From positions 19,875,934 through 19,935,933 of the forward strand of contig NC_045138.2 of assembly GCF_008831285.2 (NCBI RefSeq): DNA of 60,000 bases. Reading direction: 5' to 3'. Origin of the DNA: Nymphaea colorata (Eukaryota; Streptophyta; Magnoliopsida; Nymphaeales; Nymphaeaceae). The position numbers and the translations under genes are program-made. How positions within the stretch are numbered: the stretch's first letter is position 1; each line of letters starts with the position of its first letter. The notes beneath the pieces are model-generated. The model was not told the origin of the DNA. It worked only from the letters and a program-made list of their open reading frames with translations, and searched no databases. Of this stretch, positions 1-10,872 are shown in pieces.

Positions 1-600
1 TTTATGAAAATAATCACGAGACTTTGGACCCGCTGGCTTTTTATGCATGGCAAGTCACCGTTTTTAAACAACCAAATATGCGAAAACTATTATTTGTTAA
101 CCAAGTCATGCCGGCTAGAGCTGCACACTAGCCAAGTCGAGAGCTTGGCCAGCTCGAGCTTGACTCGGGTAAAAAAAGCTCGAGCCTGAGCTCGGCTCAA
201 ACTCGAGTCGAGCGCCATATAGAAAGACTGAGCTTGACTTGACTACACAAAATCGAATTCTAACATGACTCGTTTAACCTATTTAACTCGTATAAACATT
301 AACTTATTTAACTCGTGTAAGCATTAACTCCTCTAAGCGTTTAACTTGTGTAGCTTGTGAAAATTTGTTTTTGCCCTAAAAGTTAAAACCAGTGATTCAT
401 CAGTAAATCAGTTTTGACAATATTATATAAAGTACCAGTTTACGAATCGAGTAGAGTATAAACGAGCCGAGTTCCTGAATCTCGAACTCGACTCGTTTAT
501 CATTTTGAGTATCTTTGTAAACTCAAACTCTGCTAATTTATAAACAACTCATGGCAAACCCATTTGTTGTGCAAGCACAAGTCCACTGCAGCTATGCAAC
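1..600. repeat. TCGAG-rich dispersed repeat
   Basis: The stretch is dominated by variants of CTCGAGCTTGACTCG and by short runs such as TTTAACTCGTGTAAGC. The same vocabulary recurs at 1480-1720, 22770-23235, 24590-24860 and 55200-55303. No coding capacity is visible, and the short ORF at its left edge is in repeat sequence. The left boundary may lie outside the window. I infer a non-autonomous transposon remnant. Confidence 0.6.
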
Positions 601-1479
601 AATTTCCATAAATGAAATCACTATTGCATTTCCTCTGTAAGTGTTTTCAGTGGAATTAGGTGAGCAAGAAGATCAATCCCACCATACGAGTGAGAGCCGA
701 AACCCTCTCCCCTCTTCTTCTTGCCTCCCGGATCCAGAACTAAGCCTATACTCGGCAATGGGCTCTCCATATGCTGTAACTTGTACATATAAACCTATTC
801 TCCTTTACGGTATAAGAGCATAGCCTCCATAGATCGAACTCGAGACGTGTCACATAACAAGTCCAACCCGTTGGATTTTTGGAACACCTCTCTAAGAAAA
901 AATCTTCAAATAAAACCACCAATAGTGAAAGTTGTCAGGAGATAGGAACAAATAAATTAATTGCAGCAATAAAAGCAGGCTGCAAACTGAAGCATAGATG
1001 AAGGCAAACAACCAAAAAGTATTTCATGTTAAGATGGTCCACACAATCTAAACCCTGGCAAGATGTTCTCAAGACTATATATATTATTTCATTTAGATGA
1101 ATAAGCTATTTCTCTCTCTTCTCCTGGAAAAAACTTGAAGAAACATTGTTTGAATCTCTTCAACTAGAAGTTAACAACAGCCACACGTTTTTGTGTGTAG
1201 TTTTCTCAGGAAATAGATGTCTTCTAGAGCAGCTTGTGCCGGAATGGTAGGGAAGAGGTAAGTTGGCCAATAAGAGATGGATCTAAGGTAACATCGTGGA
1301 CTAATAAGTGGAAGTGGAACTGTTCCTTGTTTAATGATATTTCCTATAGTGAACTCAGCAGATTACTGCCAACTTGTTGTACTTACTGTTTAAAGAAGCC
1401 TATTCTGCTCTCTCAATCAGGGCCGGCGTTCAAAATTTTTAACAGGGTTGGACCTGTTCAAGATATCCTCTCTATATAA
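601..1479. other. intergenic, nothing recognised
   Basis: AT-rich DNA with short ORFs of up to 81 codons that resemble no family I know. No RNA gene or clear repeat was seen. Confidence 0.5.
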
Positions 1480-1720
1480 CTCAATAGGGTTGTTCAACGA
1501 ATGGAGCCTCAAACTGACCCAAGCTTGACTCTTAAACAAACGAGCCGAGTTCGAGTCAAAAAATGAACTCGTTTTATTTAATGATTGAGCCTCGAACTCA
1601 CCCAGTGAAACTCTACTCTTTAATAAGCAAGCCGAGTTGGAGTCAAAAAATGAACTCGCTTTATTTAATGAGTCGAGCTTGAGTTAGAGAGTCAACTCGG
1701 TTAAACTCGATTAAGGTTAT
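1480..1720. repeat. TCGAG-type repeat with about 83-bp internal duplication
   Basis: A unit starting GAGCCTCAAACT near 1504 is repeated in diverged form from about 1587. Both copies contain GAGTCAAAAAATGAACTCG and TTTATTTAATGA. The left edge TAGGGTTGTTCAACG resembles the GTTCACCCCTA edge, read in reverse, of the copies near 23230 and 55300. Confidence 0.6.
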
Positions 1721-1948
1721 GGAGAAAGAATAAATAAAAATTATTTCCCTTTTTAATCACAGGTAAAAAAGTTATCATAATCGTCTTCGTCAAGGTTGTC
1801 AACCCACACGTTCAACCATGAATGTCTTAACTTTATAGCAAAAAGATGATTTTCATATACAGTTCGGCTAAGCTCCAGCCTTAGCTTGAAGGGATACCTC
1901 AAAGAGACCAAAGGCCCTTTCTTTTTTCTTCTGCCTTAAGGGTTCAAG

Positions 1949-2334
1949 TAAGGCTGGACACCGGGTTGGGCTGTCGGAGCATACCCGACACCTGGCCCGA
2001 CTCGGGCCCAGAAAAAGAGTTATTGGGCCGGTCTGAAATGTTATCGGGCCAGCCTGGGTGGGCCCGATAACAGTTTTTTAATATATTTATTATTATTATT
2101 TTATATATAAGTATCATATTTTTATTATAACTTTAATATTTATATATTATTTTATATTAAAATATATATATTATAATTCAACTGGGCCGAGGTCAGGCCT
2201 GGGTTTCAGTTGTCAAGCTGGCCCGAGCCTGACTTCTTATTGGGCCTGGCCGGGCCGAGGTCAGGCCTGGGTTTCAGTTGTCAAGCTGGCGCCTGACTTC
2301 TTATTGGGCGTGGCCGGGCCGATGCCTAGGCTTA
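1949..2334. mobile_element. MITE (GGGCC-rich family), older copy
   Basis: The left end TAAGGCTGGACACCGGG mirrors the right end, whose reverse complement is TAAGCCTAGGCATCGGC. The flanking octamers are GGTTCAAG (1941-1948) and GATTTAAG (2335-2342), a 6/8 match differing only by transitions, as expected of a decayed 8-bp target duplication. Inside are GGGCC-rich arms around an AT-rich core, and a 68-bp tandem duplication (2184-2251 and 2252-2317). It shares ends and layout with 20852-21188. No transposase is present. The 8-bp duplication suggests hAT mobilisation. Confidence 0.75.
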
Positions 2335-2455
2335 GATTTAAGTTTGCTTTGGGACCTCCGTGGAGAGCTGGACACCCGTCAACTATAACAACAGATTTGG
2401 GACGTGAGCGGAGAGAGAAACATCTATCAATTAAAATAAAGATTTGTACGTAGGG

Positions 2456-4232
2456 GCCCGTTTGATGGGCAGGTGAAAATTTAACGCGGTAAATTTACCG
2501 TGGTAAATTTTTTTGGAAAAATTTACAGGTTGAAATTTCTCCCTCTTCCAATTTGAAGTCGTGTTTGATGCACAAGAAGAATTTACCGTGGTAAATTTAA
2601 CCATGTTTGATGCACAAGAAGAATTTAACCTGGTAAATTTAAAAATTGAACTTGGTAAATATTGTTTTTTTTTGTGTCTTCTCCTCGCCAAATATGACGT
2701 GCAAAGAAATTGGAAGATGATCTTCCAAAACACAGTTAAAACCATAACATCCTACACAGTTTCAAACTTGGAGCATATTCTAAACCAATTTCCAGAGAAT
2801 CAAGATCCTTTGTTGAACGTTAATGTAGAATACATATTCATTCATGAATCAAAGTCCAGAAACAGTAATTCTTCAACCTAGGCCATCAAAATTAACTGAA
2901 CATACAATTCACAAACTGGCAAATATAACGAGCTCAGCGGAGGAAAATCTCAAACAAATGGACTCGTTTATTAGGCTAAGAGAGATCAAGAGAGCACGTT
3001 TAATTTACACCAAAAAGACAACTAGAAAGGAATGACAACATATATCAAATTTATTACCCAATCAAGCTTTCCTATCATACGAGCACCACTTGCCCACAAT
3101 CACCTACGAGCACAACACAACTCGCCTAGAATAACAAGCTTCTCAATTCCAGTAACTAAGCAAGCGAGAAAACCATCAAAATGGAGACAAAATCCAGCCA
3201 AAAAAAACACCAATACATCTACTAAATTGCACATCTCAGCAATCTAAATGAAGCAAAAAATGAAGACGAAGTAAATCACTACATCCATGAAGAAGCTCCA
3301 TAAACAGAACCCAAGTTGATCTATTCGACAATCAATCACAAAAAAAAGTTTACGATTTTGATCGATCTCCATAAACTAAGAACAAAATTCATGCACTAAA
3401 CAGCAAAACAATAGAGGCAACAAGCAAATTCCGTCCTTAAAAAGACCTAGATCACCATTTTCTAACCAAAAAAGACCGTGGATGTCGAAATGGTGGACTG
3501 TGGTGGCTCGCAGCTACAGGGCATGCACCGTTTTGTGAAGCGATGGCGGTGGTGGTGGCGGACCGACCGTGCAGCGACAGTGGATGTCGGATGGCAAACG
3601 GCAAGTCGGTGATGACGGCAATGTCAACTCGCACAACACTTTTTCTCTCTCTGCTTGACTCGAATGGAATCCTGGGGAGCGGACGATCGAGAAGAAGGAA
3701 GAAAAGGCGAGGGAATCGAATGAGCGGTTGCCCAATGCCCACTCATACAAAGTGCATGACCCCCAAAGCAAAACAGCAGGAAATGCGGAAGAATAAGAAT
3801 GAGATGATGTTGGTGAGTAAGAAGGAAAGGGGAAAAGGAAGAAGCTGCACGATGGGAAAAGGAGATATCGGTCCTCCTCCTCCATTTAGGGCATCAGAAG
3901 AAGGGAGAAAGAGAGGGAATCAGAGGGAGAAAGAGAAAAAGTTTACCGGCAGTGGAGGGGAGAGGCAGCGGTGACGGCGGTGCGACCACTTTGGGGCGAT
4001 GTGAGAAGGCTCGAGGGAGGAAGAGAGGTGTGATGTGAGCTGCGGAAGGAGGTAGTGCGCTGAGGAGGGAAGTCGAGCGCCCGAAACAACGAGCGGGTGA
4101 AATTTTCACCCGCTCAAAAGTCCGAGCTCCGACCTCGGACTTTGTAGCGGGTGGAATTCCACCCGCTCAAATTTCACCCGCCCGCACCAATTTTCCCTCC
4201 CCTGGTGGATTTCAACCGCCCATCAAACGGGC
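2456..4232. mobile_element. non-autonomous TIR DNA transposon, about 1.8 kb
   Basis: The two ends carry the 15-bp inverted repeat GCCCGTTTGATGGGC (2456-2470 and 4218-4232), and the similarity continues a little inward (AGGTGAAA against GGTTGAAA). I could not define a target duplication, so the exact ends and the superfamily are open. The CCCGTTTG start recalls PIF/Harbinger-type elements, but that is only a resemblance. Just inside the left end a TIR-like unit, TGTTTGATGCACAAGAAGAA, occurs twice at a 42-bp period (2562 and 2604), with GGTAAATTT repeated around it. The right third (3480-4110) is more GC-rich. No transposase is seen. Confidence 0.65.
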
Positions 4233-7200
4233 AGAGAATCAAACCTCAACCATCAACCACCAAACTGAGAAGAAATGGGTTGGTGATGTTTACTTTCTTC
4301 TAGAACATTGGTGCCTTCCTTGAAGTAGGAATAGTCCGACATCACTCACTACTAGTCATCTTGTCATTGGAAAGCTATATTTGAAGTTCTATAGCTACAG
4401 AAAACGTATTATTCAAAAAACGCATTAAAAGCATCAAAAACTGGTTAACTGAATAAAACATGAAAAAATGTGTTTTTTTTTCGCATAAAAAATAAAATGT
4501 GTTTTTTCAAATTTTCACGTTTTTCCAGTTTTGAGTTACCACATTTTTATTTCCACATTTTCGCATTTTGTTTGTAAGATTGAGGCCAACTTTTTTTTTT
4601 ATTGCTGAAAGATGAATTGTTTAAAATTTGCCGAATTTCCTCCTTTTTTTCTGTAAAAAACAACTTTCATGTTTTATGCCCATATAAAACCTCATCATTT
4701 AAAATTTGAAAACGACATTTGTGACTAATGATATACAATCGACAATAACTTAGGATCCTTCAGGAAACTTCAATCTCCATTCCTATACCATTTGATATGG
4801 AATCTGAGCAAGAAGAGGCGCTTATTTACAGAGCTGCGAGACTGTACACTAATTTAAATCTCATTTACGTGCAATAGTTCCTTGAATACTCTTTGATTGT
4901 GCCGTCGGTGCCTACAGCTTCTACACATAGCACTGTTCAAATGAGCGCCTACTTTGTGAAGATTTGGGTCCCCCAAATCTTCAACTCGCCAAGATGATCT
5001 GTACTTAAAATACATATTCTTCATACATATTCTTCTGCATGCGGTTGGTGACAGCACTCAATTTTTTTTTTTTTAATTCGTGGAGTAATGGTGGTTGGCG
5101 ATATGTAAAGCCACCTCCGTTCTCCCCGCCCCCAAGATTTAGAGCAGCTTCGGGACCTAATTGATTTTATAGTACACCTTTCAACTCAGTGTCGTGCATG
5201 TCACCGTTTACGGTTCAAAAAAATAGCACTCAAAAAAATTGAACTCAAGACATGTTGTCAACACGACACTCAAGCCAACCTTCTACGCCCTCGGACAAAT
5301 TTGTGGAGCACTAAAAACCTACATACAGACCATGCACATTCATATTAGTCCATTTTACATATAAGAAAACAATTCGGCCTGATAAAATTATATATATATA
5401 TATATATGTTCTTATTGTTTCATGTGAATCCCTTACTTGGATATCTTTCTTGTAGAGCTTTTGCAAAAGCATGGCATCCATTTAAATGGTTCATTATGGT
5501 TTATAAGCACTTAAGTTAATTCTCTTAGCCTTACATGCATTCTTGTTTCTCACTGCTAGACCGCATTTAGAGTGTAGTCCTCCAATAATATATTTAAATT
5601 CTTTATGGACCACGTGATTGCATGATTAGTTGTGGCTCATCTATTTTTTTTTACTTGATGCATATGCCATCTTCACAAGGCATAGCCACTTAAACAATGC
5701 CTATCAACATCATATTTATACAAAATGGTTTATGAACTCCTAGATTCAATAAGTTTTCCTGCTTCAAATTCGATCAAAATTATGTGCCGGTGTATATTGG
5801 ATCTTATCCAAAATTTCATTTATACCAATATCAGGGCCAAACTTTTATATTCTGACACGAATCTGCTGGGAGATGAGACTCACCTCCCTTTTATTAAGGA
5901 AAAACCAAGAATTTCAGTGTCATGAGGGGGTGTTTGGCAATACGAATATTAACACAATGATGTATGAATTTTTCTTAAAGATTGGGGCACATTAGAATAC
6001 TGCATTAATCCAGTGTTGCATGAATTTGTCCGAATTTTTAGCACAGGTACATGTAACATTATGTTAGTGTTCCTTTTGCCAAACCCCGATAAAATTCATT
6101 ATTTGACATGGATTCATGGAGCAATGCATTCCAGGGTTCCGCAAATTTTCCCTATTCATCCAACACTATGTTAGCGTTTCTATTGCCAAACACCCGCAAA
6201 CAACATTATTTGAAACTTTCGTAAGTACAATCCTTTCAAGTGTCTTCTAACTCACTATTAATTTCAAGTACAAAGGCCCCCATTTTGGATTACTTTTTCT
6301 GGCTTTCTACAGTCAAAATAAAGTTAAAATGATCAGGATTTTCAAAGTTCTATAAAAAGATGTTACAAAACTGGGTTTTGAGTAATGAGTTTTATGCAAA
6401 ATCAGGTTCTGTTTGTGAAGTCCAATCGGGCCTAAAATCTTCATTATGTGCTCCCATATTTCTCTAAAACATTGAAAAAAGCAACATTAGGTGCTTAGAA
6501 CATTAAAATCCACGCACAAAAAGAAATAAGTTGGTCTAAAAGCTAGTAAAGTAACAAACGGAGTGCACATAAAAACATATGATAGTGTAATAAGTACCGT
6601 GGTGATCGATGCATAAAATATTAAGATGTTGAAACAGGTGGCAGTTTATGCATGTGTTCATTTTAAAATCTCTAGGTTCATTGATCTCAACATCCGAAAG
6701 ATCACATGATCTAGATGTTGAAACTAACAAAGCGACCACATCAATAAGACATTATTTAAAGCGAAAAAACTTAGAGATTTATAAGTATAGTTCATTATAC
6801 TCTACATATACAGAAACTACAAACTTATCCAAAAGGACAACAAAACTATCTAGTTGAATCAATCTAATCAAATAAATTCGTATAATATATTCCAAATATA
6901 GATTTTGAAGGCAAAAAATTCCAATCGACCTTCTGATATAAGCTACAAATTTGGCCTCCTGCGAGTCCCACGGTTGATTTTCCAAGGAATTCCAGGTTCT
7001 GGTGTCTAGAATGAAAGTTGTCTTGGTTGCAGAGGTGCTGAAAGGTTTTAATTTCATATAGGCCACTGGAAGTTATCTCGATCAAAATTCTGCCATTCTT
7101 TGTATTCTTTCATCAAAAGTAATATGGATCAAAAAATTTGTTGCTACATCCATGACAGAACGAGATAAGTTGGAACATAGTGGAGATGTGAAGGCAGGCC

Positions 7201-7250
7201 TCGTACCTTGGAAGGATGAAGGAAAGGGGAGGATCTTTTGCTCTCTTGTT
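4233..7250. other. intergenic, AT-rich; short (TA)n
   Basis: No gene recognised. It contains homopolymer-rich stretches (4440-4680), a (TA)n tract at about 5389-5408, and repeated phrases such as ACACTATGTTAGCG and GCCAAACACCCG around 5930-6200 that suggest a decayed small element. ORFs here are below 100 codons and match nothing I know. Confidence 0.5.
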
Positions 7251-7289
7251 GGATCTGATACTCCCCCTCAGGTTGGCTGCCCTTTATCA

Positions 7290-7500
7290 TACAGGCCCTA
7301 CTTGACTGTAACGTTGTTGAATGCTTCTCTACTCAATGCCTTGGTGAGAACATCTGTTAATTGTTGTTTTGGTGAGTCATACTTGATTGATTTTTTTCTT
7401 CTTATAAAGTGGTAGCCCAGTTCGATATGTTTTGTCCTCTAGTCGAAAACCGGATTACTCCATATGTGCATTCCAGCTTTACTGTCACACTTGATTTTCA
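7290..7500 (-). pseudogene. copia RNase H C-terminal remnant
   Basis: The minus strand reads KCDSKAGMHIWSNPVFD, a stop, RTKHIELGYHFIR, then QQLTDVLTKALSREAF. This is the conserved end of the copia polyprotein (the DSKAA, NPV, RTKHIE, HFIR, LTKAL series). The stop inside the motif block shows a non-functional copy. It sits right next to the gag remnant, so about 3 kb expected between them has been lost. Confidence 0.85.
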
Positions 7501-7689
7501 TACTGCCATGTACGTGTCTTCAAATTCATTTGGATTTACATTTTCCTTCGTTTATGCTTTGAATGCTAAACGTTTTTTATTTTGAACGCGTGTAGTTTTC
7601 GCTAAATTCTCGCCAATCATTACCTTTAGCCTTGTTTCCTCTCTTTTTGAACTATGATGCAGACATTGTTAGTAGACGACATGAGAGAT

Positions 7690-8300
7690 GCCATTAGTAT
7701 TTGATTTCGAAGATTGTCACAGCCTTGCCTAAAGGCCAGCAAGAAGCTTGAAGGTTTTGTCTTCTTCTGAGTGCATCCTTTAGACCTATAATATCTAACA
7801 TGAGTGCATGATGCTGCATCAACTCGTCGCACATCCCTTTGAAACCGCACAGATATACGTGGAAAGGGCGATCTCCCTTAGCGAGCTTGGACATGTCATG
7901 TTGAAGCTGATACGCTCGTGACAGATTTTGCTTCTCCCCGTAGATCTCTGCAAGGGAGTCTCCTTACTCTTTAGCTGAGTCTAGAAATAGAAAACCTTCT
8001 GCTATTACAGGCTCCATTGAGTTGAAGAGCCACGACATAATGATTCGGTCGTTGGCATCCCACTCCGCATAGTTGAGATCTTCTTTTGCTAGAGGTCAGA
8101 TCTTTCCATTCACATATCCCAGCTTCAATTTCCTGCACAGATATAGACTGGCTGATTTTGCCCATACGACATAGTTCACACTGTTCAATGACATCGTGAT
8201 GATCTTCAGTGAAGGATCTGGTTCTTTTACTATTGCCTTTACATTCACCCATATTCTCTGGTTCATTGATGATGTACCTTCAGATTCCACCAACCTCACG
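7690..8300 (-). pseudogene. copia gag remnant
   Basis: Three frames must be joined to follow it. The first part carries the copia gag N-terminal signature (LNSVNYVVWAKSASLYL, then KLGYVNGK). The next holds MSWLFNSMEP and LFLDSAKE followed by an in-frame stop, and the last has GEKQNLSRAYQL, the HDMSKLAKGDRPFHVYL segment and MCDELMQHHALM. The family protein forms the particle that packages element RNA. Frameshifts and stops show that it is dead. The zinc knuckle region is not seen. Confidence 0.8.
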
Positions 8301-8700
8301 CACTTTTGACGTTGTGGATATCAGCTTCAATTATTGCTTGGCTGTGATACCATATCAATAGACAGCATAAGCTCTAGAATCTGCAGAAGAGGAGGAAGCG
8401 TAACAGAGGATTTGAGGAAGAAGACAAGGGAAACTTGCGGGTGAAGAATATTGCATTTGTTCAGTGAATAATCGAGTGACTACATTATAGATATTTACAG
8501 AAGATCACAGTGGGATACAGCAGGTTCACACTAAGTTCTTTACGGTTACAACCTGTATATAACCTCACGTATTTATCAGCATCATCTGATAAAGAAAGCT
8601 TGCCTTGAAACTCGACAACTACATGAAGAGGAAAAGAAACTGTTTGATGCTTGGAAATACATGGGCCAATATGCAGCAGCAATAATCTGGAATACAGGGG

Positions 8701-9405
8701 ACAGACGCTCTGGCCTCATAAAGCTAAAAGGATATTGAATTTGGAGGAACGAAACGCAGAGCTGTGCAATCTAACATTTATAGAAGCCCAAGAAGGAGCA
8801 GATCGCGTTGAGATGAGCCTTATGTGCACCTGGTTAGAGTCCAGTCAGGATAGGATATTGATCTCGGAATATCAACTCTACTGGAGGATAGACCACCAAC
8901 CATTTATTAGCAAAAAATAACGTACAAAAATTGCTATTCAAGGGATGGAAGCACGATGGGCAGGCATTTACATAGATGAAAGGACAGCAACAGTATTGAG
9001 GGTGTGGTTGATTTGGAGAATAGAAAAACCAATGCTGACTTCCTAAAGATTATGCGATCTGGATTGGCAAGAAGCACTATCTTCCAGAATTCTCCACAGC
9101 CGACGAAGCCAAAATTTGTTGTTAAAAGCCAAAAAGATGTTCATGTCAGACCTGTCATGAAAATGACATAATGACTTCATCCAACATGTCTAAACCAGCT
9201 GTAGAGTCTTTGGAACGTTCTAGTTTTGTTACTGCCGTGCCTAAAAGCAAATACCACCCACCTCCCTACTCGCATGGCCACCTGAATACAAAGGTCCTTA
9301 TCTGGAATCCTCGGCCGCTCATCCACCACATAAGGAGTAGCTAACCACGCCTCAAACTCCTTGCAATCCCTGAAATTTTCCTTGAACCTGAGCATAAAGC
9401 AATCA
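8701..9405. other. flank of the copia remnant; unrecognised sequence
   Basis: Part may be the rest of the 5' LTR. A 72-codon minus ORF (9177-9395) contains KENFRDCKEFEAWLATPYVV and looks less repetitive than its surroundings, but I cannot assign it and see no splice-linked partner. Confidence 0.4.
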
Positions 9406-9537
9406 ATGCAGTGTGCCCAGATTTTGGTACCTATGTGTTCAAGCCGAGCCGTCTCTCCACCATGTAATCAACCTAGGGTTTATAGCCATCCAAAACCTCT
9501 AGATTGCAGTCTGGAAGCAAATTCACCAGCATCGCAT

Positions 9538-10872
9538 CAGCCATCCAGTGGCGGAGCCAGCGTGGGGCAGGCGTGGGCGCCTGCCCACGCCAGCCAAAGA
9601 AAGCTACATGTCAAATGGAGCCTCAACCCAGCCTCACGCCCGCCCACGCCAAAACAGATCGGGTCTCAGCCGTTCACAGCGATCCAGTTCCAGAAAACAT
9701 AAAACAGTCACTCGCCCATTGGAATTTCACCCAAAAGTAGAAACTCAGACGAAAAGGTTGCTGTAGATAAGACTCGGATGGCATCAGGTGTTTTTCATTT
9801 CTGTTGGTGGGGAAATTTTGTTTTAAGGCAGGGGCCTTTTCTTCTTAAATTCGCCAGAAAATGTCTCTGTTTCCCAAGATATTTGATGCGTCTCTGTTTC
9901 CTAAGATATTTGATGCAAACATGAGTTGCCCTAACTTTGCCAAATATGAACCCCAGTCCCCATATCATTAGTCATTTACCTTAAGCATCTTACAGATTTG
10001 GATGTCAACTGCTCAATAGACATCTTACAGTATGATGTCTGATTTCTGCAAGTAACATCATAAAAAAGACAGTATGCCCACTGCTCAATAGACATTGTAC
10101 AGGTTTAATTTTAAAAATCCTCAAGAAACTTCCTCTGTTCTACGACTGACTTCACGTTTGATCTATAGATTCCCATGTGGCATCTGATGTGTGGATATTT
10201 AATCTCTTATTCATGCAATCCTTTAACTATGGTCATTCGACCAAAAAATGCAACCCAAATGGCTTTTGACATGATATATGAAATTTGTTATTGTAGAAAT
10301 GAAAAGAATGATGGTTAACGACACACACATATGATAAGGATGCCAGCATCATGGTAAGGATCGTTTGGAAAGGATCATGGCAAAAATCAAGGTGATGGAT
10401 TATAGAAATAGTTACAGCAAAAATCAAGGAACGGTTTTGTTGATAATGAATATCTTGTAACAACTCCTTAAAATAAGGAGTTATCTCATCTGTAATGCCT
10501 ATATAAGGGATTGACATACTTTGTCAATGTCAAGGCCGATGGCCTTCCGTGGGTAAAGAAAATATGCTCCACGTTAATCTCCTAAGTTCTTTTATGTTAT
10601 TGTTTTATGTTTTTCAACAAGAAATATACTTTGCAGTTGTCTGTTAATGAAATGAAAATCAATTTTAATATGTTTGATCTTGCTATGTTATAAAGGCAAT
10701 GCTATTATGCACCAAGGATATCTTTTTTCATCATAAAGTGAGTAGAGTCTGATAAGGTATAAAGCACATTCAAGAGTAGTTGAATCAAAGTAGTTCAGTT
10801 GAAATTTTTTTTGACAAACTATGTACTAGTGCCCCATAGCCAAAAAATTTTGGCTCCGCCAGTGCAGCCATC
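9538..10872. repeat. 8-bp target site duplication CAGCCATC
   Basis: CAGCCATC occurs at 9538-9545 and again at 10865-10872, exactly abutting the inverted ends of the element between them. Eight base pairs is the hallmark length of hAT insertions. The perfect match indicates a fairly recent insertion. Confidence 0.9.
9546..10864. mobile_element. non-autonomous hAT-type element, 1319 bp
   Basis: The left end is CAGTGGCGGAGCCA. The right end is TGGCTCCGCCAGTG, whose reverse complement CACTGGCGGAGCCA differs at one base. The element is bounded by a perfect 8-bp duplication. Subterminal motifs are a GC-rich palindrome (GGCGTGGGCGCCTGCCCACGCC, in part) on the left and TACTAGTGCCCC on the right. Inside is a 27-bp tandem duplication (TTTCCCAAGATATTTGATGC, about 9868-9920). 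No hAT transposase reading was found. Related ends occur at 25165-25268, 53249-53453, 59207-59378 and 59880 onward. Confidence 0.85.

Larger units (their letters stand above)
7258..8700 (-). mobile_element. Ty1/copia retrotransposon remnant, internally deleted
   Basis: Read on the minus strand, a primer-binding-site-like TGGTATCACAGCC lies at about 8341-8353, one base off the initiator-tRNA-Met type TGGTATCAGAGCC. Upstream of it (8355 to about 8700) is LTR-like DNA with a TATATACAGG box. Downstream follow a gag-like reading (about 8300-7690), then directly the end of RNase H (about 7500-7290) and a polypurine tract GAGGGGGAG at about 7260. Protease, integrase and most of reverse transcriptase are missing. 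I could not prove the outer LTR ends or a target duplication. Confidence 0.8.

Noticed and set aside
3543-4109. Overlapping ORFs inside the TIR element as transposase
   Set aside because: No DDE-type or helix-turn-helix motif; Arg/Ser/Pro-rich frames follow base composition.
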